From NCBI GenBank assembly GCA_947259175.1, contig CAMYKW010000008.1, positions 21,139 through 85,138 on the forward strand: a DNA stretch of 64,000 bases, given 5' to 3'. The notes beneath the pieces were generated by a model. The model was not told where the DNA came from. It did no database searches and worked only from the letters and a program-made list of their open reading frames with translations. Both the position numbers and the translations under genes were made by a program. Source of the DNA: an uncultured Gammaproteobacteria bacterium (GTDB taxonomy: Bacteria; Pseudomonadota; Gammaproteobacteria; Arenicellales; JAANXG01). Below, in pieces: positions 63,993 through 64,000 of this stretch. Position 1 is the first letter of the stretch; every line of letters begins with the position of its first letter.

Positions 63993-64000
63993 GCGCCCCA

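Larger units (their letters stand above)
61645..64000 (-). mobile_element. Integron gene-cassette array (partial, no integrase in window)
   Basis: Four complete cassettes (ytoQ, GNAT, unknown, brnTA) plus the attC of a fifth, all in one orientation with short promoter-poor gaps and attC-like sites after each stop. AT-rich content contrasts with the chromosome. The integrase and attI would be expected to the right, or the array is an integrase-less attC cluster. Confidence 0.8.

Overview
The window is a 64 kb piece of a GC-rich (about 58-60% by eye) gammaproteobacterial chromosome, densely packed with core genes and ending in a mobile, AT-richer tail. Protein similarity and gene order point to a gammaproteobacterium outside the enterics: waaF-waaC-waaG/waaP-LPS kinase next to ilvE and glnE, polA with a DUF2782 neighbour, engB divergent from a cytochrome c4, trxA-rho facing rhlB, and thiD-thiE-hemL divergent from a rubredoxin all occur in Pseudomonas or Chromatiales relatives. 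I cannot name the genus. No rRNA, tRNA or CRISPR array was recognised.

Layout. 1-3721 (minus): a MoxR AAA ATPase, a DUF58 protein and a TgpA-like membrane transglutaminase cut by the window edge. 3938-18609 (plus): an origin-proximal type block of mnmG, a Ser/Thr kinase with its PP2C phosphatase, a DUF302 protein, rsmG, parA, parB, the F1Fo ATP synthase operon atpIBEFHAGDC and a SlyD-like FKBP. 18687-25526 (plus): glmU and glmS (UDP-GlcNAc supply), a UvrD-type helicase, a degenerate GGDEF protein and a gamma-glutamylcyclotransferase. 25504-28008 (minus): an overlapping three-gene unit (BPSS1780-type membrane protein, small exported protein, histone-deacetylase-family enzyme) and a DUF2782 protein. 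28134-33806 (plus): polA and two exported repeat proteins (Sel1/SH3 and TPR/NTF2-like). 33871-38940: an M14 peptidase lipoprotein, engB, cytochrome c4 and PhoX. 38971-44319 (minus except rubredoxin): hemL, thiE, thiD, rubredoxin, rpmE, rho, trxA. 44427-50957: rhlB, an NTF2-like lipoprotein, a small membrane protein, a stand-alone TalPgi-type glucose-6-phosphate isomerase, a creatininase-family enzyme and a polytopic GT-C-like protein. 51053-60919 (minus): LPS inner-core genes (LPS kinase, a waaG-waaP fusion, galE, waaC, waaF), then ilvE and glnE. 60980-61618: an O-methyltransferase.

From 61645 to the right edge there is an integron gene-cassette array. Four short genes or gene pairs (ytoQ, a GNAT acetyltransferase, an unknown gene, a BrnT/BrnA toxin-antitoxin pair), all on the minus strand, are each followed by an attC-like imperfect inverted repeat, and a fifth attC lies at the edge. 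No integrase is in the window; because the cassettes read leftwards it would be expected to the right.

The most notable items are the integron array, the single-polypeptide fusion of the LPS glucosyltransferase WaaG with the heptose kinase WaaP, the kinase/phosphatase pair inside the mnmG-rsmG-parAB block, a GGDEF protein lacking its catalytic signature, and the tightly coupled membrane protein/exported protein/deacetylase operon. Start sites were set by family alignment, Shine-Dalgarno sequences and start/stop overlaps; several differ from the longest open frame and are noted.
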